Assembly: GCF_024704835.1 (NCBI RefSeq)
Contig: NZ_JAMXBE010000005.1
Span: forward strand, 1 to 64,000
From: Parapedobacter tibetensis
GTDB taxonomy: Bacteria > Bacteroidota > Bacteroidia > Sphingobacteriales > Sphingobacteriaceae
Length of the DNA: 64,000 nucleotides
Direction: 5' to 3'
In this document: piece after piece, positions 44,905 to 54,426 of the stretch
Numbering within the stretch: the stretch's first letter is position 1
How the letters are laid out: every line of letters begins with the position of its first letter
The notes under the pieces: generated by a model
Databases searched by the model: none
Seen by the model: the letters and a program-made list of their open reading frames with translations, nothing else
Told to the model about the DNA's origin: nothing
Made by a program: the position numbers and the translations under genes

Positions 44905-46497
44905 TTACCGCTGCCGTTGCCATTCTGAGTTGTCGTGTAAACGGATGTCCGGATGTTTTTCCAACGCGTATGTAATATCCCATGCGGATGAAGACAGGAA
45001 TACGGGATTACCGTCTTTGTCGAAAGCGATGCGTCTCGATTGTTGTTGCAGGAAATTTTGGAGCTTCACAGGGTCTGATGAGCTTATCCAACTGGCTTTG
45101 GTATATTCCACAGACCGGAAGGCACAGGAAGCACCGTATTCATGCAGCAAACGAAACTTGATGACTTCAAATTGCAGCTCACCCACAGTGCCCACGATTT
45201 TTCGGTTGCCCAGCTCCTGGAAGAAGAGCTGAGCCACTCCCTCATCAATTAATTGATTGATGCCTTTGTCCAATTGCTTGGATTTCATGGGATCCGTGTT
45301 TTCCAATAGGCGAAAGATTTCCGGTGAAAACCTGGGGATGCCAAGAAACTGCAGGTCTTCCCCTTCCGTGAGGGTATCACCTATCTTGAAGTTTCCCGCA
45401 TCATACAATCCCACTACGTCACCGGGCCAGGACTCATCGACCACACTTTTGCTATCGGCCATGAAACTGGTAGGCGATGCAAATTTCAATTTCTTCTGCA
45501 GCCGTGTATGGTAGTAAAATGTATTGCGCTGGAATTGTCCGGAGCATATGCGGCAGAATGCAATTCGGTCGCGATGTTTGGGATCCAGGTTGGCATGTAT
45601 CTTGAAAATGAATCCGGTGAATTGCGGTTCATCCGGCTTGATGGTTCGTTCGTTTGCCGAGCGTTCCAAGGGTGGGGGTGCGATATCAATAAAGGTATCC
45701 AGTAATTCCCGTATGCCGAAATTGTTGATTGCACTTCCATAAAATACAGGGGCCAGGTATCCCGATCGGTATAGGGATAGGTCAAACGGTTCGTATAAAC
45801 CTTCCAAAAGTGAGACATCGTCACGTAGTTGTTGGGCGGCATTGTTGCCAAGCGTACGCTCCAGCATCTTGTCGTCCAGATCCTGCACCGCGATAAGGTT
45901 TTCGGAAACCCCTTTTTTTACCGGTTCATAAAGCTTCAATCCCTTGGCCTGTAGGTGATACACCCCTTTGAAGGTATGGCCGATGCCGATAGGCCAAGTA
46001 AGTGGCCTGGTGGATATATTGAGTTTCTTTTCCAGTTCATCGAGCAGGTCAAAAGGATCCTTGCCTTCACGGTCCATTTTGTTGACGAATATGATAACTG
46101 GGATATGGCGTAAGCGGCAGACCGCCATCAGTTTTTCGGTTTGCTCTTCCACACCCTTCACGCAATCGACCACAAGGATGACCGAATCCACGGCCGTAAG
46201 GGTACGATAGGTGTCTTCCGCAAAATCCTTGTGGCCCGGAGTATCCAGGATGTTGATTTTTTTGCCTTTATATTCGAAACCCATGACCGATGTTGCCACC
46301 GATATACCCCGCTGTTTTTCGATCTCCATAAAATCCGAAGTGGCAGTTTTACCCGGTTTGCTGCGTTTGACCGTACCGGCCTGCTGTATCGCACCACCAA
46401 AGAGCAACAACTTTTCAGTCAGCGTGGTTTTGCCTGCATCCGGGTGGCTGATGATGCCAAAAGTCCTTCTCTTCTTTATTTCGTTTTCAAGCTTCAT
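44905..46497 (-). CDS. prfC: Peptide chain release factor 3
   Basis: The 530-residue GTPase has G1 [10 protein letters not shown], switch region [10 protein letters not shown]3 DTPGH, G4 NKMDR and the RF3-specific domains II/III ([11 protein letters not shown]). It recycles RF1/RF2 from the ribosome after peptide release. The length agrees with the family. It starts 14 bp after the SulP transporter stop, in the same direction. Confidence 0.97.
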   Translation of the reverse strand: MKLENEIKKRRTFGIISHPDAGKTTLTEKLLLFGGAIQQAGTVKRSKPGKTATSDFMEIEKQRGISVATSVMGFEYKGKKINILDTPGHKDFAEDTYRTLTAVDSVILVVDCVKGVEEQTEKLMAVCRLRHIPVIIFVNKMDREGKDPFDLLDELEKKLNISTRPLTWPIGIGHTFKGVYHLQAKGLKLYEPVKKGVSENLIAVQDLDDKMLERTLGNNAAQQLRDDVSLLEGLYEPFDLSLYRSGYLAPVFYGSAINNFGIRELLDTFIDIAPPPLERSANERTIKPDEPQFTGFIFKIHANLDPKHRDRIAFCRICSGQFQRNTFYYHTRLQKKLKFASPTSFMADSKSVVDESWPGDVVGLYDAGNFKIGDTLTEGEDLQFLGIPRFSPEIFRLLENTDPMKSKQLDKGINQLIDEGVAQLFFQELGNRKIVGTVGELQFEVIKFRLLHEYGASCAFRSVEYTKASWISSSDPVKLQNFLQQQSRRIAFDKDGNPVFLSSSAWDITYALEKHPDIRLHDNSEWQRQR

Positions 46498-46510
46498 GGA
46501 TTCGTTTTTG

Positions 46511-48052
46511 TTATTTTACCTGATCAGTTACTACATTATAGGTGGGGTCTTCCATAATATTGACTTCAATCAAGGCGCCGGCATTATGGAGGAGCCTCCT
46601 GCAATCAGGGCTTAAGTGTTCCAAGTGCAGTTTTTTCCCTGCTTGATGGTAGCGTTCGGTGAGTTTGTTTAATGCTTCGATACCCGACATGTCGGCCACG
46701 CGGCTCTCCTTGAAGTCGACGACCACCTCATCGGGGTCATTCAACATGTCAAACTTCTCATTGAAGGCCGTGATGGAACCAAAGAACAACGGTCCGTAGA
46801 TTTCGTAGTGTTTTACGCCTTGTTCATCAACATATTTCCTCGCACGGATCCGTTTGGCGCTTTCCCAAGCAAATACCAATGCTGAAATGATAACGCCGAT
46901 GAGCACGGCCAAAGCCAGGTTGTGCAGCAGGATGGTCACCGCCGCGACCAGCACACCCACAAAAATATCGTGCTTGGGCATTTTACCAATCATGCGGATG
47001 CTGATCCACTCAAAAGTGCCCACCGCCACCATGATCATAACACCCGTGAGGGCCGCCATGGGTACTTTTTCAATCAAGGGAGCACCGAACATGATGAATA
47101 CCAAGAGCATCACAGCGGCTACAATGCCGGATAAACGTGCGCGGGCGCCGGCCGAAATGTTGATGAGGCTCTGACCAATCATGGCGCAACCGCCCATGCC
47201 GTAGAAGAATCCACTCAGGATATTAGCACCCCCTTGTGCCACGCATTCCTTGTTGCCCCGGCCTCGGGTGCCCGTGATCTCATCGATGAGATTCAGTGTA
47301 AGCAGACTCTCGATAAGCCCCACGCCGGCCATGATGGCCGCATAGGGGAAGATGGTGTTGAATGTCTCCCATGTAAAGGACACTCCGGGGATATGGAAAG
47401 GAGGGAACCCACCCTTGATGGAAGCGATATCACCTACGGTCTTGGTTTCCAGCCCGAAGCTGGCCACGAGGATGAAGACCACGATGATGGCGACCAATGA
47501 TGCCGGTACGGCCTTGGTGATTCGGGGGAGGAATACCATGATGCCAATGGTGAGGGCTACCAAACCAATCATCATGAATAGCGGTTGCCCGGTGAGCCAC
47601 ACCATTTCATCGCCCACTTTCATTTTAAACTGATTCAATTGCGACATGAAGATGATAACGGCCAGACCATTGACAAACCCAAACATCACGGGATGTGGTA
47701 CCAACCGGATGAGTTTGCCCAAGCGGAGTACGCCAACAATGATTTGAATGATACCGGCCAATACGACGGTTGCAAATACATATTCGATGCCTTTGGTTTT
47801 GGCCAAGGCTACAATGACTACGGCTATGGCACCCGTGGCTCCGGATATCATGCCGGGGCGGCCACCAAAAATTGCGGTGACCAATCCCAATACAAATGCC
47901 GCATACAATCCCACCAAAGGGGGGAGGCCGGCAATCATGGAAAAGGCTACCGCCTCTGGGATCAGGGCCAAGGCTACGGTCAAACCGGCGAGGATCTCGA
48001 TTTTGTAGTCGACTTTCTGTTTAAAATCAAATAAACGTAAGTAAGGGTGCAT
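46511..48052 (-). CDS. SulP-family anion transporter with STAS domain
   Basis: The start is set at 48052 ([13 protein letters not shown]), removing a hydrophobic 34-residue extension foreign to the family. About 10-12 membrane segments follow, with family blocks [22 protein letters not shown] and [22 protein letters not shown], and a C-terminal STAS domain ([18 protein letters not shown], phosphorylatable-type Ser). Substrates in the family are sulfate, bicarbonate or dicarboxylates. A TAnnTTTG-like element lies upstream on the minus strand (CAAAGATA at 48233). Confidence 0.92.
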   Translation of the reverse strand: MHPYLRLFDFKQKVDYKIEILAGLTVALALIPEAVAFSMIAGLPPLVGLYAAFVLGLVTAIFGGRPGMISGATGAIAVVIVALAKTKGIEYVFATVVLAGIIQIIVGVLRLGKLIRLVPHPVMFGFVNGLAVIIFMSQLNQFKMKVGDEMVWLTGQPLFMMIGLVALTIGIMVFLPRITKAVPASLVAIIVVFILVASFGLETKTVGDIASIKGGFPPFHIPGVSFTWETFNTIFPYAAIMAGVGLIESLLTLNLIDEITGTRGRGNKECVAQGGANILSGFFYGMGGCAMIGQSLINISAGARARLSGIVAAVMLLVFIMFGAPLIEKVPMAALTGVMIMVAVGTFEWISIRMIGKMPKHDIFVGVLVAAVTILLHNLALAVLIGVIISALVFAWESAKRIRARKYVDEQGVKHYEIYGPLFFGSITAFNEKFDMLNDPDEVVVDFKESRVADMSGIEALNKLTERYHQAGKKLHLEHLSPDCRRLLHNAGALIEVNIMEDPTYNVVTDQVK

Positions 48053-48340
48053 AAGGATGGGGTAAAGCGAAATGATGGATAAGTATAAACTAAATAATAG
48101 ATAAGACAAAAATAGAATCCCGCCATGTTGGTATGCCGGGAGAAAATACATCACAGCTGTTGGTGTGAAGCGCTACCTTAAATCAAGGCGGTGTAACAGG
48201 GCTTTGCTGAATAGAGAATCGCATTTCGGCCGCAAAGATAACATAATAGTTGATATATCCTAAACACCCCCGGATCGAAAATGGGGCGCACGACAAATTT
48301 CCTTTCACGCCGGGTTCACGCGAAGTTACCAAGGCGCCTT

Positions 48341-48356
48341 TCCGCCAGCTGGCGGA
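48341..48356. repeat. 16-bp perfect palindrome in an intergenic region
   Basis: TCCGCCAGCTGGCGGA is fully self-complementary. A partial relative (TAGCTGGCGGA) occurs at 15682-15692 in another intergenic region, so it may belong to a dispersed palindromic element. The 48053-48371 gap holds nothing else beyond the putative SulP promoter. Confidence 0.5.
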
Positions 48357-48371
48357 CAAAGTACGCGGAAG

Positions 48372-49145
48372 TCAAATCATCCCCGCCCCCAACGCCAACG
48401 AAATGAAGATAAGCATCACAGCCACCAAGACTTGTATGAATCTGAGTTTTACCTTTTTTAATAGCTTATTGCCCAGGTAAGCCCCAATAATAGCAGCCAC
48501 GATAGCACAAACTACCAGCAATAGGTTATCCTGAAGCCCGGCCTTGGTAAATCGGGTGGCATAGACAGAAAGTCGGGTAAAATCGACAAACGAGGATACA
48601 ACAACAGTAGTGGCCACAAAGGCCTCTTTGGACAAGCCTGCCTTGATCAGGAAAGCGCTACGTAAGGCACCCTGATTTCCCGATAGGCCTCCGAAGAATC
48701 CACTCAAGGCACCACCTATGGGTAGCTTGTCTTTGCCGAACTGTAATTTGTTGAAGAGGGGAACTAAGTCAATGATTGCAAACAGGATGAGCAAGATGGA
48801 AATGATGAACTTGATGGGGTAAACCTCAAACGTTTTGCTTCCGATCGAATAAGCAAAGAGGGGTTCGAAATCAGCCATGTGCAACAAAAGCCATGCTCCA
48901 ACAAATGCAGCGAGCACTGCCGGAATACCGAAGCGGAGCAATACTTGCCGGTCTGCTTGTTTGCCAACCAGCACCAGCTTAAAGATATTGTTAAAGAAAT
49001 GGACTACGCCTGTGAGGGCTATGGCCAGATCCACCGGAAAATAAATCATGAATACCGGGGTGAGGATGGTTCCGAGGCCAAAACCGGAGAAAAAGGTAAG
49101 CAGTGCGATAAGGAATGCTGCCAATGAGAGGATTAGGATGTCCAT
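48372..49145 (-). CDS. TSUP/TauE-SafE family permease
   Basis: The 257-residue protein has seven to eight membrane segments and the family blocks FFSGFGLGTILTPVFMIYFP and GALSGFFGGLSGNQGALRS. TSUP proteins move sulfite, organosulfonates or related anions. Its first codons overlap the end of the DoxX gene by 13 bp, so they form a unit, and the sulfate-type transporter SulP follows. Confidence 0.88.
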   Translation of the reverse strand: MDILILSLAAFLIALLTFFSGFGLGTILTPVFMIYFPVDLAIALTGVVHFFNNIFKLVLVGKQADRQVLLRFGIPAVLAAFVGAWLLLHMADFEPLFAYSIGSKTFEVYPIKFIISILLILFAIIDLVPLFNKLQFGKDKLPIGGALSGFFGGLSGNQGALRSAFLIKAGLSKEAFVATTVVVSSFVDFTRLSVYATRFTKAGLQDNLLLVVCAIVAAIIGAYLGNKLLKKVKLRFIQVLVAVMLIFISLALGAGMI

Positions 49146-49555
49146 GGCTTACTGATTTTTCCATCGAGTGACCATCGACCACCTCCTTTGATAAGAAGGA
49201 ACAAGCTACCCAATAACATGGCCCAATCTGTACGACTGCCATGCATCATCTCCCAAAAGCCTTCATTAGCCAGTACGTCCGCTTTAGTTGTAGCGATGGC
49301 TACTACCATGATGCAGAGTAGGGGGATGGCGGCAAACCGCGTGAATAAACCCAGCAACACCAGCGTACCACAGGTAATTTCGAAACCACCCACAAAAGGG
49401 CCTAGAAATTCAGGATTGGGCAAGCCTATTTTGGCAAAACGACCTACCCCAAGTTTTTCCGCAAAAAGGAACTTCTGAATGCCTTCCGATAGAAAGACAA
49501 CGCCCACCATCAAACGGATGATGATCGTGGTGGCGGTGGCATCGGTATTTAGCAT
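49133..49555 (-). CDS. DoxX-family membrane protein
   Basis: The start is set at 49555 (MLNTDATATTIIIRLMVGVVFLSEGIQKF), the usual DoxX beginning; an upstream extension to 49759 is not protein-like. The 140-residue protein has four membrane segments with FLSEGIQKF, GGFEITCGTLVLLGLFTR and the final short hydrophobic LLGSLFLLIKGGG. DoxX proteins are linked to thiosulfate/sulfur oxidation and redox homeostasis. It overlaps the TSUP gene. 49556-49913 holds no gene. Confidence 0.85.
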   Translation of the reverse strand: MLNTDATATTIIIRLMVGVVFLSEGIQKFLFAEKLGVGRFAKIGLPNPEFLGPFVGGFEITCGTLVLLGLFTRFAAIPLLCIMVVAIATTKADVLANEGFWEMMHGSRTDWAMLLGSLFLLIKGGGRWSLDGKISKPWTS

Positions 49556-49913
49556 CGGTTTCACTTGGTCGTTATGCAATGTGGGTATGTGATTAAAGTA
49601 AATTAATCTACCTGACAAAGGTAGTACGGCAAAATATCTTATCCATGGTCTATTTGAAAATATAATGGTATCGCAGCAAGCTTTTTTTGTAACGTTTGTG
49701 GTACGTTGTTCGAGTTCAACCCGTTCCACATACCTTTCATGATGTTTCCTATCCCTCACGCAGGAAGGACATTAGATACCGACCTTTTCAAAGCAGCGCT
49801 GATCTAAAATACCATGCCAACCATATTTGAAAACTTTGTGTAATTTTATCCCCACAAACCATTAGCGGGCATTGTAAAGGGCTACCTACAAGAAAAAATA
49901 ACAGCATGACAAA

Positions 49914-50273
49914 ATGAAAATTAAAACCCACAACATAGACGATATAAAAATTGCCGAAGTAGTTTCGGACGATACTATCATAAACAAAACTGAAGACGGA
50001 TTAGACTTATTAGGCAACTTATACTATCAAGGTTTCGACAAGATTGTAATTCATGAAAAAAACATCACTCCTGATTTTTTTGACCTTAAAAACGGGATTG
50101 CGGGAGAAATACTTCAAAAATTTTCGACTTATCGCGTTCGTTTGGCTATAGTTGGTGACTATTCTAAATATACAAGTAAAAGTTTAAATGACTTCATTTA
50201 TGAAAGTAACAAAGGCAGACAAATCAACTTTGTAGCTTCAACAACAGAAGCAATAAACATTCTTTCAGGATGA
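49914..50273 (+). CDS. DUF4180 protein
   Basis: The 119-residue protein has the alternating strand-helix pattern and the FDLKNGIAGEILQKFSTYRVRLAIVGDYSKY block of DUF4180, whose function is unknown. The gene is AT-rich relative to its flanks. An ATTAGCGGGC sequence 50 bp upstream recalls the right box of the palindromic sites at 33311 and 35604, but no paired left arm was found. Confidence 0.8.
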   Translation: MKIKTHNIDDIKIAEVVSDDTIINKTEDGLDLLGNLYYQGFDKIVIHEKNITPDFFDLKNGIAGEILQKFSTYRVRLAIVGDYSKYTSKSLNDFIYESNKGRQINFVASTTEAINILSG

Positions 50274-50299
50274 ACAACAACACATACCAATACATGGAC

Positions 50300-50820
50300 A
50301 ACGGCGCCGCGGCGGCAAACCCGACGGATTTGTTGACCAACTTGCAGCCGGGAACGTTCGGTCTGCGGCCATTGACGTTCGGTATTGCGCATTTGCCGAA
50401 TGTTTTCCATGATGATATTTTCCGCTGCGCTCCAACACCGTTCGGTATCGGACAAATACCGATCAGCAAATACCGAAAACCACTCGGTACCCAAACGGGG
50501 AAAAACACGGCAACCCATTTACCGATTGGCAACCCTCAAAACCCAATCGATGCCTGCCGTGTGGTGATTGTATCCAAACAGAAACCAATCGGCATGCACC
50601 AACCACCGATCGGCATCATTGAAAAACCGATCGTCAATCCACGCCTTGTTTTCCTCTCCGGTCATTTACCGAATGGTAACCGTCGGGAAATTTGCACATG
50701 CACCAGCAAAACAAACGGTTCTAGGCAAATACCGAACAGTGCTAAGCAAAAAACGATCGGAACCGGCCAAAACATAATCGTAAAATCTACCAAGACGGTT
50801 CCCGAAACCGGTATACCAGG
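50300..50820. repeat. Degenerate 21-bp tandem repeat array, about 20 units
   Basis: Units begin with a recurring TTCGG or ATCGG and end in an AAACCG/ATACCG-like block, for instance at about 50362, 50383, 50446, 50590 and 50611. The unit length is 21 bp with occasional slips; neighbouring units are about 50-70% alike. Plus-strand translation gives a 7-residue period (QKPIGMH, QPPIGII, EKPIVNP). No start site, signal or domain supports a protein. Confidence 0.7.
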
Positions 50821-50966
50821 CGGCGACAGGTCTATTAAACTTTAGTGCTAAATTGAAACTTTCAGCTTCTAAATCTGCCACTTCATAAATACCCAAACCG
50901 TTGTGGTGTATTAGAACCAAGCTGCCGAAAAATTAAAATCAATTACATTGATTCAGAAAAATAATG

Positions 50967-50990
50967 TAAATTTGTATCCAGTTGGATACA
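50967..50990 (+). promoter_or_regulatory. Promoter -7 element and operator of the HigBA module
   Basis: TAAATTTG (50967-50974) is a perfect TAnnTTTG element; a TTG lies 16 bp upstream at 50948. Overlapping its end is the inverted repeat TGTATCC-AGTT-GGATACA (50973-50990), seven-bp perfect arms, immediately before the toxin ATG at 50997. Binding there would block transcription start, as expected for autorepression by the antitoxin. Confidence 0.7.
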
Positions 50991-50996
50991 ATACTT

Positions 50997-51296
50997 ATGT
51001 TCTTTATCGAAAAAACATCTGAGTTTGATAAGTGGTTGAGAAAGCTAAAGGATTTGAGAGCAAAGGCCAAAATTATCTTTAGAATTCAGAAAATAGAAAA
51101 CGGCGGACACTTTGGAGATTGCAAACCTGTAGGCGATGGAATTAGCGAGTTGCGGGTGAATTTTGCTAAAGGTTATAGAGTTTATTTCAAAGAAAAAGAC
51201 GGAAAAATAATTGTATTGCTTGTTGGTGGAGATAAATCGTCTCAACAAAATGACATTAGGAAAGCAAAAGAAATCTGGGAAAAATTAAACAAATAG
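50997..51296 (+). CDS. RelE/HigB-type toxin of an addiction module
   Basis: ATG at 50997 is preferred to a TTG inside the operator. The 99-residue basic protein (FFIEKTSEFDKWLRKLKD, GHFGDCKPVGDGISELRVNF, YRVYFKEKDGKIIVLLVGGDKSSQ) matches the Gp49/HigB-like RelE subfamily, which acts as ribosome-dependent mRNA interferase. It precedes its antitoxin by 5 bp, the inverted gene order that is normal for this subfamily. Confidence 0.9.
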   Translation: MFFIEKTSEFDKWLRKLKDLRAKAKIIFRIQKIENGGHFGDCKPVGDGISELRVNFAKGYRVYFKEKDGKIIVLLVGGDKSSQQNDIRKAKEIWEKLNK

Positions 51297-51301
51297 AAAT
51301 T

Positions 51302-51586
51302 ATGGTAACTTCAAAATTTGACATAGCGGATTATTTGGACAGCAAAGAAATGATTGCAGAATATCTCAATACTGTTTTAGAAGAAGGAGATAATGCAGAC
51401 GTAATTAATGCAATTGGACATATTGCAAAAGCGATAGGAATGACTAAAATATCTGAAGAAACAGGATTGAGCAGACCAAGTTTATACAAAGCTTTGTCTG
51501 ACGGAGCCAAACCTCAATTTGAGACAATAATGAAAGTTTTAAAAGCGATTGGTGGACAAATTCAAGTGAATCCTATGCCTGCCTAG
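51302..51586 (+). CDS. HigA-like addiction-module antidote protein
   Basis: The 94-residue protein has the N-terminal FDIADYLDSKEMIAEYL and an HTH segment AIGMTKISEETGLSRPSLYKAL, as in the XRE-related antidote family paired with Gp49-type RelE toxins. It neutralises the toxin encoded 5 bp upstream and is the likely ligand of the inverted repeat at 50973. Confidence 0.9.
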   Translation: MVTSKFDIADYLDSKEMIAEYLNTVLEEGDNADVINAIGHIAKAIGMTKISEETGLSRPSLYKALSDGAKPQFETIMKVLKAIGGQIQVNPMPA

Positions 51587-51626
51587 AAAAATAACGACAC
51601 CACTACAGCCGTAAAATGACAAAAAA

Positions 51627-52121
51627 ATGAATCTGATTGCTGATTTTTGGAACGGATTCCTAAAACAAAACCGTGACCATAAGCATTACAAACAGCCCCC
51701 ATCTTATTATTTCTGTGATAATAAAAAAGACGCTGATGAATGCGCCGAACTTGTCCTAAAAGGAATTAAGCAAGCTTCATCACCATCAGTTTGGTGGTTT
51801 CAGAAAAATAACGAAGAGGTACCGGAAGTTGGAAATTTAGCGATTGTAACAAATTGGAATGGCGAACCCAAAGCAATAATTCAGACCATTAAAATTGAAA
51901 TCGTTAAATTTAAGGACATAACGCCTGAATATGCCTTTATAGAGGGAGAAGGTGATAAGAGCTTAGCCTATTGGAAAACAGTACATTGGGAATATTATGC
52001 CAATGAAATGAAAGAAGATGGTGAATCGCCTAATCAAGAAATGGAAATTGTTTGCGAATACTTCAAAACGGTTTGGTCAGGCCAGCATCTAGACAAAAAA
52101 ACCAAAGACACAGAAATATGA
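51627..52121 (+). CDS. ASCH-domain protein
   Basis: The 164-residue protein contains the ASCH (PUA-like) fold: ELVLKGIKQAS near 40, VGNLAIVTNWNGEPKAIIQT near 75, and the signature EGEGDKSLAYWKTVHWEYY near 120. ASCH proteins bind or hydrolyse modified nucleosides or RNA; the exact role is unknown. The stop overlaps the ATG of the next (broken) gene by 4 bp, so they were once an operon. Confidence 0.8.
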   Translation: MNLIADFWNGFLKQNRDHKHYKQPPSYYFCDNKKDADECAELVLKGIKQASSPSVWWFQKNNEEVPEVGNLAIVTNWNGEPKAIIQTIKIEIVKFKDITPEYAFIEGEGDKSLAYWKTVHWEYYANEMKEDGESPNQEMEIVCEYFKTVWSGQHLDKKTKDTEI

Positions 52122-52476
52122 CGACAATGGTAGTTGGAGCAAGCGGCGCGACAGGAAAGCTGTTGGTGGAACAATTATTAAAATCAGGACAGCGGGTCAA
52201 GGCAATCGTTCGTTCAACTAGTAATATCCCTGACGCTTGGGGCGACAACGATAGGGTAACCATAATCAAGGAGAACATTACACTAATTAGCGTGGACGAG
52301 ATGGCAAACCACCTTTCTGGCTGCAAAGCTGTGGCATCGTGCCTTGGACAATGTTCAATCCGGGAAAAACAAGCCGTATAAACGTAGGACATTTTATGGC
52401 GAAACTAATAACAGATGAGATTGCTTGGAGTAGGTGGAAAGGGCAAATGCCCGTGATTTACAATAACGTTCATTAG
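52118..52476 (+). pseudogene. NAD(P)-binding oxidoreductase (SDR) with internal deletion
   Basis: Codons 1-82 encode a Rossmann start (MVVGASGATGKLLVEQLLKSG, VKAIVRSTSNIPDAW, SGCKAVASCLG). In another frame from ~52362 the natural end of the same family is present (KTSRINVGHFMAKLIT, WSRWKGQMPVIYN, stop at 52474-52476). More than 100 residues between the two are missing and the frames do not match. The gene is therefore dead. 52477-52737 contains only a 33-codon minus-strand fragment of unknown origin. Confidence 0.75.
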
Positions 52477-52737
52477 TGCGGGGTTGTTCTGCGGATGTCT
52501 TTCCTGAATTCCGCAATCTTGATGTGCTGGTTGGGCTCAATCTTGTTTTTGATGGCGAAATCCGTGAGCATACTTCTCCTGATGGGATAAATTTAAGGCT
52601 TAAAGGTAGTGTTTCCCTAGCAACCTGACTACTACAGTCGATTTTTTTTGGAGCGTTGTGACTTTTTTGTCCGTTTTCCGACTACCCTTATGAAACAGAT
52701 GATTAGTATATCGTACATACAAACAAATAAAATTATC

Positions 52738-53637
52738 ATGAACACATTAACGGATACCCTTCAATATTTTTTTATCATTTCTCTTGAATTGATTGGACTT
52801 TTTCTGCTTATCAGCACAATAGTTGGCTTAATCTTGATGCATATACCGGAAGAGCGTGTACGGAAAAAACTCGTAGGTAAAGGATTATATGGTAATGCCA
52901 TTGGTGGATTATTTGGTGCCTTGACACCATTTTGTGCCTGTTCCACCATCCCGATAACCGCAGGTTTCTTACAAGCCCGTGTGCCATTTGGTGCCATCAT
53001 GTCGTTCCTCATAGCCTCTCCTTTGCTCAATCCCATCATCATTGGCATGTTGGGTGCCATGGTGGGGATTAAGGCAGCAGCCATCTATTTTGTTGTCGCA
53101 TTTGGTTGCGCCGTTATGTTTGGATATTTTTTAGAGAAGATAGGTGCGCAACGATATGTCAAAAACATCCGTATCAAAGGAAATGCATCCAGACAGGTAC
53201 AAGAAGAAAACAAGGCTTGGCCATGGTCAAGGAAAATCAGCCATGCTTTTGGGGAAGCCTGGAATGGAATGCGCCCCGTACTGCCTTACCTTTTTATTGG
53301 TGTAGGAATAGGGGCGGCGATATATGGGTATCTGCCCGGAGATTTCGTGCTGAAAGTGGCTGGGCAGGATAATATGTTGGCCATCCCCATTGCAGCAGTG
53401 CTGGGTATACCCCTTTATATACGCGCGGAAACAGCTATTCCCATCGGCCTAGCCCTATTAGGCAAGGGGATGGGAATAGGGGCGGTAATCGCGCTGATTA
53501 TTGGCGGAGCGGGGATGGCTATCCCTGAAATGAGTATGCTCGCCAGCCTTTTCAAACGTAAACTAGTGATCATGATTATCGCGGTAATTTTCCTTACCGC
53601 GGTCGCCGCTGGTTATTTATTCAACGTCCTCAGTTAG
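52738..53637 (+). CDS. UPF0718/ArsP-type permease
   Basis: The start at 52738 (MNTLTDTLQYF) follows the upstream non-coding stretch; earlier codons are not protein-like. The 299-residue protein has eight membrane segments and the duplicated family motif (TPFCACSTIPITAGFL near 60-75 with the CxC pair; IPLYIRAETAIPIGLALL in the second half). ArsP members export trivalent organoarsenicals; others act on copper or zinc. The ars genes downstream favour a metalloid role. Confidence 0.88.
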   Translation: MNTLTDTLQYFFIISLELIGLFLLISTIVGLILMHIPEERVRKKLVGKGLYGNAIGGLFGALTPFCACSTIPITAGFLQARVPFGAIMSFLIASPLLNPIIIGMLGAMVGIKAAAIYFVVAFGCAVMFGYFLEKIGAQRYVKNIRIKGNASRQVQEENKAWPWSRKISHAFGEAWNGMRPVLPYLFIGVGIGAAIYGYLPGDFVLKVAGQDNMLAIPIAAVLGIPLYIRAETAIPIGLALLGKGMGIGAVIALIIGGAGMAIPEMSMLASLFKRKLVIMIIAVIFLTAVAAGYLFNVLS

Positions 53638-53668
53638 TTCATTCACATCAATAATTAAATTAGATATC

Positions 53669-53869
53669 ATGGAAAATCAAAAATCAACAGGTTTCTTGAG
53701 CAAATTGTTCAAAGCCAAAACGAACGATTGCTGTGCCGTACAAATCGAAGAGGCCAACGAAGACGCGCCGGTAATGCGGGAAGAGACAAAAGAGCATGAG
53801 AATGCTAAGAATGGTCAAGAGAAAAAAGTGCTTATTGCTTCTGACAAGCAATCTTCAGGTTGTTGCTAA
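53669..53869 (+). CDS. Small cysteine-tailed protein of the arsenic locus
   Basis: The 66-residue hydrophilic protein has a Cys pair at residues 21-22 (NDCCAV) and a terminal SSGCC. There is no signal or membrane segment. It starts 31 bp after the permease and may be its partner, a metalloid chaperone or sequestering peptide. The same SGCC ending recurs in the ArsR and DUF6428 proteins downstream. Confidence 0.7.
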   Translation: MENQKSTGFLSKLFKAKTNDCCAVQIEEANEDAPVMREETKEHENAKNGQEKKVLIASDKQSSGCC

Positions 53870-54006
53870 CGGATGGCGGCAAGAGTTTGCCTAACCCCTT
53901 GATATACTAAAACCATGTCAAGGGGTGGCATTTCCTTATAATTGGCTTGCTACCGTATTTTTGTAAAACTTTTTTCCTTGTATGAATTTGTTTCAGTCAT
54001 TTATTT

Positions 54007-54024
54007 ATCGTAATATTGCAATAT
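54007..54024 (+). promoter_or_regulatory. ArsR-type operator, site 1
   Basis: ATCGTAATATTGCAATAT lies 6 bp before the arsR start. It contains the perfect core ATATTGCAATAT and resembles the ATyGyAA..TTGCrAT dyads bound by ArsR repressors. The same 18-mer with one difference occurs before the DUF6428 gene. Confidence 0.65.
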
Positions 54025-54030
54025 AATATT

Positions 54031-54360
54031 ATGGGACTTACAAGAACAGAGATTTTCACCCTTGAGCAAAACCAATTGGCGGTATTGCTTAAAGCGCTTG
54101 CGCATCCCGCGAGGATAGCCATCCTGCAACATATTATCGCGACCAAAAGTTGCGTCTGCGGTGACTTGGTGGAAGAATTGGGGTTGGCACAAGCCACCAT
54201 TTCCCAGCACCTTAGGGAGTTGAAAAATGTGGGGATTATTCAAGGCACCATCGAAGGAGTCAGCGTGTGCTATTGCATTAATGAGGAGGTTTGGGGAGTA
54301 TTGCAGGAGCAACTTAATAATTTCTTTAACGCCTACCGGGGTACTTCCGGCTGCTGTTAA
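54031..54360 (+). CDS. arsR: ArsR-family arsenic-responsive repressor
   Basis: The start at 54031 (MGLTRTEIFTLEQNQL) lies just after the operator. The 109-residue winged-helix protein has LLKALAHPARIAILQHI, the arsenite-type inducer site CVCGDL in helix 3, and recognition helix GLAQATISQHLRELKN. The C-terminus ends GTSGCC, giving two more thiols. It should release its operators at 54007 and 54408 when it binds As(III). Confidence 0.93.
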   Translation: MGLTRTEIFTLEQNQLAVLLKALAHPARIAILQHIIATKSCVCGDLVEELGLAQATISQHLRELKNVGIIQGTIEGVSVCYCINEEVWGVLQEQLNNFFNAYRGTSGCC

Positions 54361-54407
54361 GGAAAGCAGAAGTTAATAATATTTACTCATGTAATAGCTA
54401 ATTATTC

Positions 54408-54425
54408 ATCGTAAAATTGCAATAT
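54408..54425 (+). promoter_or_regulatory. ArsR-type operator, site 2
   Basis: ATCGTAAAATTGCAATAT differs from site 1 by one base and ends 1 bp before the ATG at 54427. Two sites in the same spacing to successive genes indicate two ArsR-controlled promoters inside the locus. Confidence 0.65.
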
Positions 54426-54426
54426 T

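Noticed and set aside
49860-49880. Fourth attC-like site before DUF4180 (ATTAGCGGGC)
   Set aside because: Only the right box is present; no complementary left arm or inner stem could be found.
50270-50845. 191-codon frame across the 21-bp array
   Set aside because: Its length follows from the repeat period being a multiple of three; units drift without conserving codons and there is no start context.
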